Shown here piece by piece: positions 20,638 to 32,750 of a stretch of 64,000 bases of DNA. The stretch comes from Ophioceras dolichostomum (Eukaryota; Ascomycota; Sordariomycetes; Magnaporthales; Ophioceraceae), in the NCBI GenBank assembly GCA_003049485.1, contig PYST01000046.1:62001-126000 (forward strand). Direction: 5' to 3'. Numbering within the stretch: position 1 is the first letter of the stretch; each line of letters begins with the position of its first letter. The notes beneath the pieces were generated by a model. The model was not told the DNA's origin, made no database searches, and saw only the letters and a program-made list of their open reading frames with translations. A program made the position numbers and the translations under genes.

Positions 20638-22805
20638 AGAGCTGATGATTATGGACAGCACCGCCGAGATTGCGGCCAACGCACCTCGTTACCGCCGTAA
20701 GAGCTCAACGTTCATTGATGCGATTCACGATGTCTCCGAGGACCACGATATGGCCCCGGCGCAGCTGTACAGCACCATGTCCGGCAGGCTGTTCCACTCT
20801 GGTCGTATTGCGATCGTGATGGTTGGCCTTCCGGCGCGGGGCAAGACGTAAGTTCGAGGAGGTTCTTACTCCTCTCTAGCCCTCTGATGAATAGAGACAT
20901 GCTAACGACAAGAATCTCAGCCATATCTGTGTCTCTATGGCGCGTTATCTGTCGTGGTAAGGGAGAGAACCAGGGACATAAAAACCCCACTTTTCAGTCT
21001 TCAGTGCTCATACACGTCTAGGTTGGGCGTCAAGACGCGTATTTTCCATCTAGGCGACTACCGGCGAGCCACTGTTGGCCCCGGTGGCGCGGTACCTGAG
21101 GACTACTTCTTCCCGAATGCGACTCCACGGTCCGTCATCCTCCGCCAGAAGATCCTCAAGAAGTGCCGAGAGGACATATATGGCTGGCTGAACCACGAGA
21201 ACGGCCAGGTCGCCATCTACGATGCTGTGAACCCGACTTCCAGCGGCCGACGGGCCCTTGCGAAGGAATTCGCGAAGCATGACGTCCAGGTGAGATCAAT
21301 CTGAGATGAAAGGATCTTCCACCTGGCAACTAGAAGGCTGTTCAGCATGCTAACAGCATCGGAACTGTAGACTCTGTTTCTGGAATCGTTCGTCGACGAC
21401 GAAAAGATTCTAACGGAGAATGCCCGCAATGTGAAGATCTCGTCCCCCGATGTAAGTACTCCCCAGTTTAGGGGACATTTGAAAGAGACGTGGATTGTAA
21501 ATCATGCGGGATACACAGCTAACCCCATGTCCAGTTCGCCGGGATGGACCCTGATGAGGCAGCGCGCTCTTACCTGCGTCGTATCGAGATGAAAATTCCT
21601 GTCTTCGAGACGATGAACGAGGAGGAGCTCAACTACGTGCGCATGATCAACGCGGGCCAAAAGTTTTTCTACAACAATGTGTCGTTCAACTACCTCGCCC
21701 ACCGCATCGTCTTCTACCTCACGAACCTGCACATCAAGTCGCGGACGACCTTCTTCGTCCGCGCGGGCACGGGCAGCGACGAGGACTCGTCCAAGAACGA
21801 CTCCCCGCTTTCCGATGGGGGACGCGTCTACGCCAAGCGCATGACCGAAGCCCTGATCGACCACCGCGAGCAGGAGCACGCCCAGCTCGTGGCCCAGCGC
21901 GCGGAGCAGAGCCACGGCGCTGCTGCGGATATTCCCATGCGACCACTGACGATCTGGACCTCCACTAAGCTGCGGACGGTCCAGACGGCGCAGTTTCTGG
22001 AGGAGAAGGGATATGCCGTGCACCAGCGCTCGCAGATGCGGCAGATCAACCCGGGCGTGTGCGAGAAGATGTCGGCCCGGACGTTGCGCACCCTATACCC
22101 AGATGAGGTAGCCAAGCATGAGCAGGACCCGTATCATCACCGTTATCCGCGTGCCGAGGTATGATCCCTTGAACTCACTTCCCCGTCTGATTAATTCACC
22201 ATTACTGTTACTGCAACCCGCTTTCCCCACTTCCTTGCTCACGACTCACAAATCTCTTCGAACAGTCATATCACGATCTCGCAGTCCGCCTAGAGCCCAT
22301 CATCCTCGAGCTCGAGCGCGAGCAGAACGACCTGCTCATCATCGCACACGAGTCGGTGCTCAGGGTCCTGTACGCGTACTTGATGCACTGCAGCACGACG
22401 GCGATCCCGACCCTCAAGTTCCCCCGCGACGAGATCATCGAGATCATACCCGCCGCGTACCAGAACGAGGCCAAGCGCATCCACATCCCCGGCCTGGACC
22501 CCAAGATCGTGCCGGGCAGCCCGGAGGACATCAGGATCCAGATCGGCAGCGCCCCGGACAGCGGCTGTCTCGACCCCATCCCGGGGCTTTCTTCGCCGAA
22601 TTTCGCCGGAGCCGGCTTCTCGGGAGGAGGTGGAATGGGAGGGGGAGCGTCGGGGTCCTCCTCACCGGCCCCTCCGGAGCTGCGCTTGCCACCCGCTGCG
22701 ACGCCCACGGAGACGACGTTGCCGCATACTGTGCTGCGCCCGCCGGAGAGGGTTGTGAATACGGTGGTCGATGAGGCCAAGGAGAAGGCTGGCGATGTAG
22801 ACTGA
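20627..22805 (+). CDS. 6-phosphofructo-2-kinase, bisphosphatase domain probably inactive
   Basis: Makes fructose 2,6-bisphosphate, the cytosolic activator of glycolysis and inhibitor of gluconeogenesis. Six exons: 20627-20847, 20921-20956, 21022-21289, 21371-21451, 21535-22158, 22266-22805; 589 residues. Walker A is GLPARGKT at 67-74, split by intron 1. The kinase core includes GDYRRATVG, FFPNATP and FLESFVDD. The phosphoglycerate-mutase-like half follows, but its catalytic RHG motif reads FFVRAGTG, so the phospho-accepting His is Ala279. The second His (IIAHESVLRVLYAYLM, His438) and a Glu in the INPGVCEKM block remain. Yeast Pfk26 likewise lacks the catalytic His (family knowledge), so this is probably a kinase-only enzyme. 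The C-terminal tail is Gly/Ser/Pro-rich. Codon phases all close. Confidence 0.93.
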
Positions 22806-24825
22806 TCTCACTCTGAACAGGATAAAGGCAATTTCTGGTGTCTCGTGGGGAGGGAGGTTTGACTGATAGATGGTGTAGGGCAAGGTACCTGCGACCCCTA
22901 GCTTGTGTCGATGACGTATGTGGCCTGGTAAACGGGCTGCCGGCTGGACCATGGAAGACCAAGTTGGCCTGGCAGTAGACGTCCAGTCATTCAGCCCCTA
23001 TTTCTAGTTGGGATTCTGTGAACGGACAAGGGAGTTTTGTACGGTTTCTTCTCGGACGGCGTGCGCAAGACGGTAACACAAGAAAGGGTGGGGCGCACAA
23101 CAACCTTGGATGATCTTCCTCTCAAAGGATGGTGGATAGAATGGTAGGGAGGGTGAGTCATGCGGTTCACGCATTGCTTACTATCATTTTCACATCTCTT
23201 CTTGCGATGGGCTACCTCGCAGGAGAGAAACACTTGACGCATTGATCCTAGTATAGTATTTCTATCGCGAGCTCTGAGCTCTGATGCAAAGAGGCCATTT
23301 CTTTAATTTCCCGTCGTGCACAGCTGAATTGACTTTTAGGTGCTCACGGACGCTGTCTCATTTTGTCACCGACAATCGGGCAAAGAGAGAGAGCCTGGGC
23401 TCGTCGTCCGAAGGGATGAGAAAAATGCTCAAATCAAATAAAGCCAAGCAAGCTATTGGTTTCTTTTTCCAAGCAGCGGGTACCTGCCTGCACCGAGTCC
23501 CTCCTACAGTGCTGCGCCGTGACCAAAATTGGCATCAGTGCTTTTTGCAAGGCGAAGCGTCGTGCCTATGCGGGCCAGAGGGATAGCTGCATGGCTGGTG
23601 GCCATGTGTGGTGTGGAGCTTTCCGGTTTCGACAGTAGGAATTGAAGGGAACAGGGGGGAGATAAGCCGACTGGCAAGGAAGTGCACAAGCAATGCTGGG
23701 GGGCAAAAGAGAGGAAGAAAACTTCCATTGTTGCTCGCGTGCGTTCTTTGCTTTTTGGGGCTGCCTGCCATGTCGGGCGTTCGGCTACAGACGAGTCGCA
23801 CTCGCGGCTGATCTGACTGGGCTGGCCTGGCCTCTTATCGGACGGAGACGCCGCTGTTGATTCGGGCTGGGGTTTTGGGTTTGGCGTTCGGCTCTGGGCC
23901 ACTGCCGGGACGTGAGTTTTGGGCTGCTGTCAGTGCGAGCTGTTGGGCGGCCTGGGGGATTCTGGCGTCGAATCATCTGTGGGGTTTGGGATGTGCCCGA
24001 CTCCAAACAAACTTCTGGCCGCCTTTGAATGACCCCCTCACGTCAGACACACTCGCTCCGATTCAGGCCCTTTGTGTTTTCTCAATCCCATTCACGTCTT
24101 TCATTTTGAAGCCAGGTTACCAACCTTTGTTTTTTTTGTATATGCGCATATAAGAAGAGACAACCGTTCCTTCCCGATCTTCAGATTTGCTCGTTTGGAT
24201 TATTTCCGATTTCCGCCGCCTCGAGCTTGCCCGGTCTCTCTGCCTGCCTGCCTAGCCCAAGCGAAGGGGGGCCAGCGAACCCGGAAGCCACTCTCACATC
24301 GGCCTTCTGTGACTTTCCACCCACATCGGTTCAATCACGCACTGGACGCTCCCACGCACAAGCCTCCCCCGCCGTCCTGTGCCAGTCCATCTGCCTCGGA
24401 CCGCCAACCACCGCGTGACTCTTTCCCTGCGTCCAGGGGAAAAAAAAAGAGGTCACCACCACTCGCCGCACCTCTGGTTACACGGCGGTAAATTCATTTT
24501 TGTCTTCTTTGCTTTTCAGCACGATCGCTTTTTTCCTCTCGGTCCTTTCTTTCGGTCCAAAAGGTTACTTTACTTTTGTAGGCGTGTTCCTACAAGCGAG
24601 CATTTAAGTGCCGGACATCATCACCCTCAGCAAGGCGGCTGGCTGCGTCGACGAACATCGAACACCACCGTCACGAGCGACAACCAACAGCGAACCGCCT
24701 CCGCCCAACGCCTCTTCTGACAACTATCGCGGCGACGAAATAAAAAAAGGCACCATTCTCGTATTTGCGAACGATTGCCATCTCCGTCCATAGAGTCATA
24801 GACTGGTCCCCATCCGGTTTTCGCC
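22806..24825. other. Spacer and long CDC34 leader
   Basis: The 3' UTR of PFK-2 and the promoter and leader of CDC34. No recognisable coding family. The last kilobase before CDC34 is pyrimidine-rich with A-runs and several short upstream open frames. That fits a long, possibly spliced 5' UTR, but no leader intron can be fixed from sequence alone. Confidence 0.45.
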
Positions 24826-25647
24826 ATGTCATCCCGAACCGTACCTTCGGGGTCTGCTGGTGCGAAGCAACGGTTGATGACCGAGCTGGCCGCACTTCAC
24901 AAGGAGAAATGGGTAAATTTCGATACCGAACCATCAAACCTGTTCAGGTGGCGGTTCGCTCTGATGGTCATCAATCCCGACTCTGCCTTCAACGGAGGCT
25001 ACTTCGGCGTAAGTGAAGAGACTCCACCGCCCTGTGTAGAGGTCGCAACAAGCCTCGCTCTCTCCTCTACCTAGCGCCTGTCTCGGACCCGTTACTAAAA
25101 TCTATGCTTCTTGTTGTTCTAGGTGGAAATGATGTTCCCAGAAGACTACCCGTACTCGCCGCCCAAGTTCCGATTCACGCTACCCATATACCACCCGAAC
25201 ATCTACCCGGACGGCCAGCTCTGCATCTCGATCCTGCACAAGCCGGGCGAGGATCTGATGTCGGGCGAGGAGGCGAGCGAGCGCTGGTCACCGCTGCAGG
25301 GCGTCGAGTCGGTCCTCCGGTCGGTGCTCCTGCTCCTCGACGACCCGGAGATCAACTCGCCGGCCAACGTGGATGCCAGCGTCATGTACCGTGACAAGCG
25401 CGAGGCGTACAAGCAGAGGGCGCGCGACACGGTCGACCGGTCTAAGAAGGACATCCCCGAAGGTTTTGTTATGCCCACGAGTTTCGAGGAGGCACCGCCA
25501 CTAAAGATCGACGACGACGACGGCTTCTGGGCCCCGAGCGACGGCGAGGACTTCGATTTCGGAGGGAGCGATACGGACGACGAGGGCGATCAGGAGTTCG
25601 AGGAGGGCGATGGAGAGAAAGGGGATGATAGCGACGACGAACTGTGA
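24826..25647 (+). CDS. cdc34: Ubiquitin-conjugating enzyme E2, CDC34 type
   Basis: The E2 partner of SCF cullin ligases that drives G1/S transition. Two exons: 24826-25008 and 25123-25647; 235 residues. The HPN motif is at 85-87 and the active site Cys95 is in GQLCISIL. After it comes the acidic-loop insertion typical of Cdc34/Ubc7 (KPGEDLMSGEEASERWSP). SPANVDASVMYR then points to Cdc34 rather than Ubc7. Ser73 and Ser97, conserved in yeast Cdc34, are both present. The C-terminal tail (about 185-235) is strongly acidic (DDDDGFWAPSDGEDFDFGG), the Cdc34 hallmark for binding the cullin basic canyon. The start MSSRTVPSG fits the family. The intron opens GTAAGT. Confidence 0.95.
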
Positions 25648-27104
25648 ATCCGGTCCCGTCGTCTGTCTGTGTTCTACTCTGCTTTGATCCCCCAACGCCA
25701 CCTGTTTCCTCTCTCCTCTTCGGCGTCTTTTCGGAGGGTGGTCGATCTCACCGGCTGGGCCTGCGTCATCTTCCCGCGAAACTGTTCCTGTGCCTTTTTT
25801 TTCTCCTATCAAATAATTCTTATTATACAGCATTTCCTTATCTCCCGTGGCATAGCGGTGGCAGCAGCGGCGTCGTGAACGGCATCAACAGGGCAAAGGC
25901 GGAACTTGGCGTTAGACAGGTGTTATATCTCTGGCCATCACCCCAAATCGCACCTTTTCTCTTCTCTACTTTTTTCTCCCCTAGCTTGGGGGTAGACCAG
26001 CGTGCAACAACCCAATACCTTGGATGTGTGCACTGCAGTGCTCTGGAAGAGTAGATTTTCCTTCTTCTCTTTCCGCCAGTTTGATCCCCCTCTCTCTTCG
26101 TGTGTTTTCCCTCCCGCCCCGCTACATACATCACTCGTAGGTTGTTATAGACATCTCCGTCTTGCGTTGCTTTTTTTTCTCTGCGGTTCAAGGTGGCGAA
26201 TAATACCCGAGATTGCTACTCGAGTAAATCTTTTGCCCTCTGGACAACTTATCGCTCGACTCCGTGAAGCTAGAAATCATCGGCGGTGGTACGTACTGTG
26301 CATCGCGAAGGACTTGAACGAAAATTGTTTCGGGCAGCTTGCAATGAGGGCTTGATTGATCACTGCACCTTTTGGTAGTTCGTCAATGCTGCATGCAGGC
26401 GTCCGCGCCCTTGCGATTCAAACTCGGCAGAGTGAGCTGTGCCTGGCTCTTTTGCTCGTCCGCATCCGTAGGTGTACTAGAGCAAAGCACATTTTTCGCA
26501 GGCTAGACTAGACGCCTTTGCGAGCACTTTCTAAACAGGAAGTAAACGACGCCGGGACTCGGATCGCTTTATAAATCATTTGTTCTCTCGCCGCCCCGTC
26601 GTGTTGGCTCACGGGCAAAGTGGGGCTGGAATATTCATCGTCTCCCGCTGATCTCGGCCCCACCTGCTCGACCCCACAGTGGCCCACTTGTGCTCAGCGA
26701 ACGCTCAACTTCACTGGTGACATAAGCTCTGACGCGCCTAGTGATGGTCCCTCATCTTGTCCGTCGTCGCAAGCTGCCAACCGTCTTTGAGAGCTTCCGT
26801 CTACCAAGTTGTCAAGCCAGCCAGTGTTGACGGAAGGCAGCAAACTGCTCGTCCCCTCTGTGTGTATGTTGTTGCATTTGTCACGATCGCTTCGAACCTG
26901 AGCGGACAGCAAGAGAGAGCTTCCTCCAGGTGCCTTCTAACGAACGACCCTAGGCCCGCCTCAGCGGCCTTTGGCCATTCTTCTTCCCCCTCACGCCCGA
27001 ACGCACTGCAACACCTTTCTACTAGCTCGACAAGCGAGTTCCCAGACTCAGCCTTGTGCTTCAGCCCTCGACATCTTCTTGCTTGTTAAACCGGCGATGC
27101 GACA
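25648..27104. other. Spacer between CDC34 and UIM gene
   Basis: 3' UTR, promoter and leader sequence for two plus-strand genes. Frames up to about 135 codons are present but with low-complexity pyrimidine-rich composition and no family signature. Nothing else recognised. Confidence 0.5.
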
Positions 27105-30100
27105 ATGGCGGACACCGACGAGAGCTTAGTTCGCATTGTATGCGACTTCACAGGGCTGGATGCCGTCCAAGACCGAGCTTTGATCATAGCTGCTCTCAAT
27201 GTCCGTCAGACCTTCGCACTCGGCATCGCGCGCACACATGCTGACATTATTCTCTACCTCGAAAGGCCAAGAATCGCGACGCTGAAGCAGTCGTGGGGGA
27301 TTTCTTCGAAGACGAAACAAAGGTACCGCCAAGAACCGCCTTGCTCAAGACACAGAGGGGCTGTTTTGATCATAGCCCAAACGGAAGACTCACGTCTCTT
27401 GATCCTTCAGTTTCGGAACAGCTACAATTACGCCTGGTCGGAGCTGCCCTTCCTAGCAGATCGCGATGGAGGCCTTCCGCCCTCGGGCATTCCTAGTTTC
27501 TCGATACAAAGTGCGGACGACAACACAATCATCTACGGAATTCCCGAGTCGGCTCCCGGCGTACCGATACCCCCTTCGCGACCCCCATCGAGAACCAACA
27601 ACCGCTCCCCGCTTGGTAGGATAATAGACTGGACTGCAGGCGCAGCTGGTACGACCCCCGATCGCTGTCGATGTCAGCGCTGACTTTGTCTTGTTAGGAG
27701 CACCGAGCACTCGGGCCGAGGAGGAGGCAGACCTCCAGCGAGCCCTTGCCGAATCTGCCGCCGATTCCGGACTGCCCGCCCCTGCCCCTATGGAGACAGG
27801 AGTTACTAATGCGGAGGAAGGCAACCTGCCGTTCTTTGGCCCGGCACTCCGAGAACACTACGAGTCGACTCAATGGGCTGTTGTCCCGGTCGTCCGCGAC
27901 ACTCCCGATCCTCGCCCGACTGATCGCAAGCGGGAACCTGGCACGCCTGCTTTCCTTCGCTGCCGCAAGACAGATCGAGAAGATAAGCACCTGCTTGGAT
28001 CGTTCCTCACCATCTACCACGAGATACCCTTGGCACGCAACCTCTTCCTCTCGGTTGGCTCTCCCACGCAAACGTACGGGTTCAACAACCAATGGTGGAA
28101 AGGGGATAAGATTGTGCCGGCAGATGCCCTACAGCAGCCTCGCGATGAGACGGCCCCATCCTGGGGCGATTTTGATTCACCCGAGCCCGACCTCGCACAC
28201 GAACTGCATCGCCTGATGGCCTTTCTGGACATCACGGAGCGCTCTTACGGCACCGCCGACAGTCTCTTAGACATCAGAGCTGTCAATCATCCCTGGGATC
28301 AGCGCTCCGTGGACGAGAAATTCTTCACGGCTCTGAGTCAACCCGGCTTTGGCGAGTGGGCGGCCCCATTATTTTGGGCCGTCCAGACAGACTCTGAGCC
28401 AGTGGAGACTGATAATTTCGCCCTGCTGCTGATGAGGTTTGCCTCGGCCCAGTACGATGCTATCCAAAATCTCTACGACGCATTCGACGAGCTCTTCTTC
28501 CCTGAGAGTAGGAGTGTCGAGGAAGACCCCAGCACCTGGAATGTGCCCCCGAAGATGGCGGCCATCACACAGCCTGGCGAGGTGCTTACGATTGGGTTCG
28601 CCGGCGAAGGCCTCACGCACCCCATCGACATCCCGGATGTCTTCTACCTCGATCGCTATATGCTGGATCGCAACGAGGTCTCCGCCAACCAGCAGCTGAA
28701 GCTTAGGCAGCTCCGGCGGCAGCTTGTGGAGGCATTAGCCGCCAAGCGGGAGGCTGAGCTCTGGCGCGACCCGACGAACGGAAACACCCTGTCGATCAAG
28801 GCGATGTGCGAGGCGAGCATCGAGGAGTACACCAACAAGGATCGATGGTTAAGGGACGATGCGTTGTGGAGGAAATGGTGGCACAAGAGGTTTACCTCTG
28901 ACTGGTTCATCTTCCTCTCTGGTGGGTGGGGCGACCAGCTGGTTGAGCTCACTCAGGAGGAGGAGGAGAAGTCGGCGTACTACCAGCGCATGGCTTCTCT
29001 GATGAAGCAGGAGCTGGAGAACATGGAGAAGAATCTGCAGAGTGCGTTTGGCTATCTTTTGCGTCCTGATCATTACAGGTGCTCAGCATCCCGCTGACGT
29101 CGACTAACGCAAACATTCAATATTCAGAACATCATGATCGGATACAGCAGCTCGAGGCTGAAATCCACGTGGTCGTCAAGAAGAACACGGCACCCTCACC
29201 GGAGGACGGCTGGCACCCAACCCACAAGTATTCCCTGCGAGGTGTGGTGACGGATGACACGATCTATGTCGCCCGGCGCGCTGAGCAGGACCTGATTGAG
29301 ATGGACGGCGTACCCCCGCCGAGCGACCAGTGGTGGATGCTGGCTTACAAAGGGACAGAGAGTATTCCTATCACTGCCTTGGTATGTCACTCACAATCTC
29401 TCCCTCCTATATTATCGCATGTGCCGTGGGCATAATTCCTTGCATTCTGTATTCAATTTTCTGATGGGTATGACAACTGACAATACACTCCACTGGTCCC
29501 TACGTACCATTCATCCCCCACAGACTACTACATTGGAAGAGGTCACCCAAATAGCCTGCACCGAAACCAAGACCCCGGTCCTGATCTACGCCACCGACAA
29601 AGCCATGGACGCCATGCCCAAGACCTTGCCCGATGCCCTGCGGAACTTCGTCAAGCTCGACAACCGTTACTTCAAGCAAGAGCAGATCGAGCAGGAACCC
29701 GACCACCCCACCACCGCCACCACCGCCACAACCGCCGTACCACCTCCCGGACCACCACCGCCGCCGCCCAGCACACTACCGCCGCCACCGCCGGGCCCAC
29801 CGCCGGATACCATGCCCCCGCCCCTGCCGATGCCCAAAGCCTCTGTGGTGATGTCTCCCTCCGCCGCCGAGTCCCACCACCATAGGGTCGTGCGCACGAG
29901 CAGCGCGGAGGTGTCCATTGGCAGTCGCCGGAGCAGCGACACGGCCATGGCGGATAACGATGATTTGATGATGTTGGTGTCGGGAAGTGGTGGTAGTGGT
30001 GGTATCGGCGGCGGCGGCATTGGTGGTGGCGCTGCTGTGGAGATGATGGACATGATGCTCATTGATCACCAGGAGCTGACGCCTAGCAGCAGCGCGAGCA

Positions 30101-30297
30101 CGGCGAATATCCATACGCCGTCTACGCTGGCGACGGATTCGGCGCCTGATCAGGTTGAGGAGCTGAATGGTGGCGGTGCGGCCGCGACCGCGACGGCTGC
30201 TGGTGGTAACGGCGTCGGCTTTGGCGTCGGTGGTGATCGTGATCGTGGCCCGCCGCTGCCTAGTCGGCCGGAGTCGAGGGTCGAGGCCGGGAGATGA
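27105..30297 (+). CDS. Fungal UIM-containing ubiquitin-binding protein
   Basis: Six exons: 27105-27200, 27266-27322, 27411-27648, 27698-29041, 29128-29381, 29524-30297; 920 residues, all phases closing. Residues 5-50 look UBA-like (ESLVRIVCDFTGLDAVQDRA, then a helix). A proline-rich linker (IPPSRPPSRTNNRSPLGRI) precedes a clear ubiquitin-interacting motif, EEEADLQRALAESAADSG, around 136-153. The central 450 residues (ending near EEEEKSAYYQRMASLMKQEL) look like the helical domain of fungal ubiquitin-interaction proteins that resemble USP25/28. I see no Cys/His protease boxes, so a catalytic role is not supported. Residues 580-760 form a second folded region (YSLRGVVTDDTIYVARR). The tail is Pro/Gly-rich and disordered. 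Exact family name uncertain. Confidence 0.85.
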
Positions 30298-30998
30298 GAT
30301 GAGCGATGAGAATGAGTCACGAAATGAGTGATGAGGATGAGTGATGGTATATTGCGTAGCGTTGGTCTTAGCTGCAGGTGGATGTATCGTCATCTAGAGG
30401 AGGGAAAGAGGTGTCATTCACCTGATGACCTACCTAAGTGCCTGTCCGCTTTACCTAGCAGTTATCCTTATGAGGCGCATGGTGGAAGCATAATTTACCT
30501 CGTGGTGGTGGTGGTGGGCATCGCGGTGGCGCGATGTAAAAAGGGCCATGGCATGTACAAGGACGACGACGGTGGATGGGTAGGCGGCTAGCAGATGATG
30601 CTCGCATGCGTAGAACATATATATACCCCGTTAATGCTTTGAGGTGTAGCTTGGTATTGATCCGCCGTTGTGCTGGGATCGATGCCTTTCTCTTCTTCTG
30701 CCTGTTCCTTTGGGACCGGATGTTGTGATGTGAGGCTGTCCCCTCAGATCACGGGTGAGGGGTTCGCACCGTGTGTCCACTGTACAAGGCTTTGGGGATC
30801 TTCTACAGTGAACGGAGCGGCATGCATCCACGTCGCCAGTGTGTCCATTACCGGTAAAATAACATCAACGAATCCACCAGTATCGCATCTGCCTGTGAAC
30901 AACTTTCGCACAACACTTTGTGTGCACGTTGCGTGCACAAATCCCCAAACAAGCGACTGGAACGAACATACACAGTACAGCCTGTCGACTCGGCGAAA
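30298..30998. other. Spacer UIM gene / MAT2B-like gene
   Basis: Terminator region of the upstream gene and promoter of the downstream one, both on the plus strand. Low-complexity GTG/GAT repeats are seen; no gene recognised. Confidence 0.5.
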
Positions 30999-32750
30999 AT
31001 GGCCCCAGCCGCAGATGGCGAAAAGAGGCGAGTCCTCGTCACGGGTGCGACAGGCCTCCTCGGGAGGGAGGTCGTCAAGGCGTTTGGGCGCAAGGGCTGG
31101 GCCGTCACGGGCGCGGCGCTCTCGCGCGCGGACGGCGTGTCCATTCTCAAGATTGATCTAGGGAATGAGGAGGAGGTCGCGAGGGTTCTAGATGCTGTTC
31201 GGTGAGTTCGGTTGAGTTGAGTTGAGTTGAGTTGAGTGTCAGTGTGAGCGCGTGAATTGAATGAGGGCGATACAAAGCGGAATGATGCCAATCCTCTTTT
31301 TTCGGGGAGGCTTCGCCTGGACCTGGATCTTTTTCCCTGGTTATACAGATTAACTACCGTTCGAGGGTTTAGGCATCTCACTAACGAATGAGATTATGTG
31401 TTGGATGTTCTAGACCACAGGTTGTTGTGCATTGTGCGTTTCTCCTCTCTAAGTCTCATTTCGCCTAGTCTCGCCTTCCGTTTCTTTCATCCGAACTACA
31501 GCGAAGAATGAACGGATAACTGCCTACGGGGGCCTAGGTAGTTCCAGACCACTGGGCTGGGACGGACGGGACGGGGACTAAACCGCGTATAGCTAATGAA
31601 AGCACACATCCATCACATAGGCGCCGCGAACCGCTTCCCGGACAAGGTCGACAGGGACCCCGACGGAGCGCGCAGGCTCAACGTGACCGCGACCGCTCAC
31701 GCCGCGCGGCTCTGTGCAGAGCGCGACATCGTGCTCATCTACGTCTCCACGGACTACGTGTTCTCCGGCAGGCCAGGCGAGGCGCCGTACGCGGCGGATG
31801 CGGCCACGGGGCCGACGAACCTGTACGGCGTCACGAAGCTGGACGGGGAGAAGGCGGTGCTTGAGCAGTATGCTGCTGTGGAGAAGGCTTCGGCGGCGGG
31901 AGACGGTGGTGAAGGGAAAGGAAGCGGTGTTGTGCTCCGCGTTCCCGTGCTGTACGGCCATGCGGAGGTGCCGAGCGAGAGCGCGGTGAATGTGCTGATG
32001 GACTACGTGTGGGAGGCGCAGAAGGAGGATATGCCGCATGTGAAGATGGACCATTGGGCGAGGAGGTATCCGACTAATACCGAGGACGTGGGCAGGGTTT
32101 TGGCAGGTATGTTTGTTTCGATGGTCTCGCTCGCTTCTTCTATCCTGTCTCTCCCTTCTAGCCCTCGCCACTATCCATCGCATATCCCTCATGCCTCGTG
32201 GCATGTGGGGAGAGATGTCGATGTCTCTCGGCTCCCTTCCCGCGGTGATAATTTTCTGGGAAATCGCTCGGCCCAGAACTGCCACTTAGCGGTATAGCGC
32301 TCCCGGCAGGCAGGCAGGCAGGCAGGCAGAGTTTCTGGAGATTGTTGCCGAGTGAGTGAGGGAGGGACACGAGGATCATCAAGGAGATAAAGAATGGGAG
32401 GACCGGTCTTGGCGTGCGCGGCGACTAACTTGGCATCATAACGTCCTTCACAAGATGTCGCGGAGAAATACGCATCAACCTCACCGGAGGAGGATCTCCC
32501 CATGATTCTTCAGTTCTCGAGCGAGGACAACTTGACCAAGTATGAGATCTGCCAGTTGTTTGGAGAGATCATGGGACTCGATATCAGCAAGATCCACCCG
32601 AACACCGAGGGCAACGACCCGGCCGCGAGTGTGCAGCGGCCCTACGACTGCCACTTGAGCACGTCGGAGCTCAAGAGCTTGGGCATCGACGTTTCGGCGC
32701 AGGACTTTCAGGGTTGGTGGAGGCGCGAGGTGAGGGCTTTTCGGAAGTGA
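30999..32750 (+). CDS. MAT2B / RmlD-like NAD(P)-binding reductase
   Basis: An extended short-chain dehydrogenase of the dTDP-4-dehydrorhamnose reductase family. The eukaryotic member MAT2B is the regulatory subunit of methionine adenosyltransferase. Four exons: 30999-31201, 31414-31433 (20 bases), 31621-32106, 32455-32750; 334 residues, the same length as human MAT2B. Rossmann motif VTGATGLLGREV is near residues 14-25; the catalytic STDYVFSG and YGVTK (YxxxK) follow. RPQVVVHCAANRFPDKVDRD is rebuilt across introns 1-2. The C-terminus (FSSEDNLTKYEICQLFGEI, then RPYDCHLSTSELKSLGI) matches the family. Intron 1 holds a GTTGA x5 and intron 3 a GGCA x6 tandem repeat. Whether it binds a MAT enzyme is inference. 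Confidence 0.92.
31211..31235 (+). repeat. GTTGA x5 in intron 1 of MAT2B-like gene
   Basis: Five perfect GTTGA copies start nine bases after the GT of the 5' splice site (GTGAGTTCG), within the intron. Confidence 0.9.
32305..32328 (+). repeat. GGCA x6 in intron 3 of MAT2B-like gene
   Basis: Six perfect GGCA copies sit inside the unusually long (348-base) third intron. This is a likely length-polymorphic microsatellite. Confidence 0.9.
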
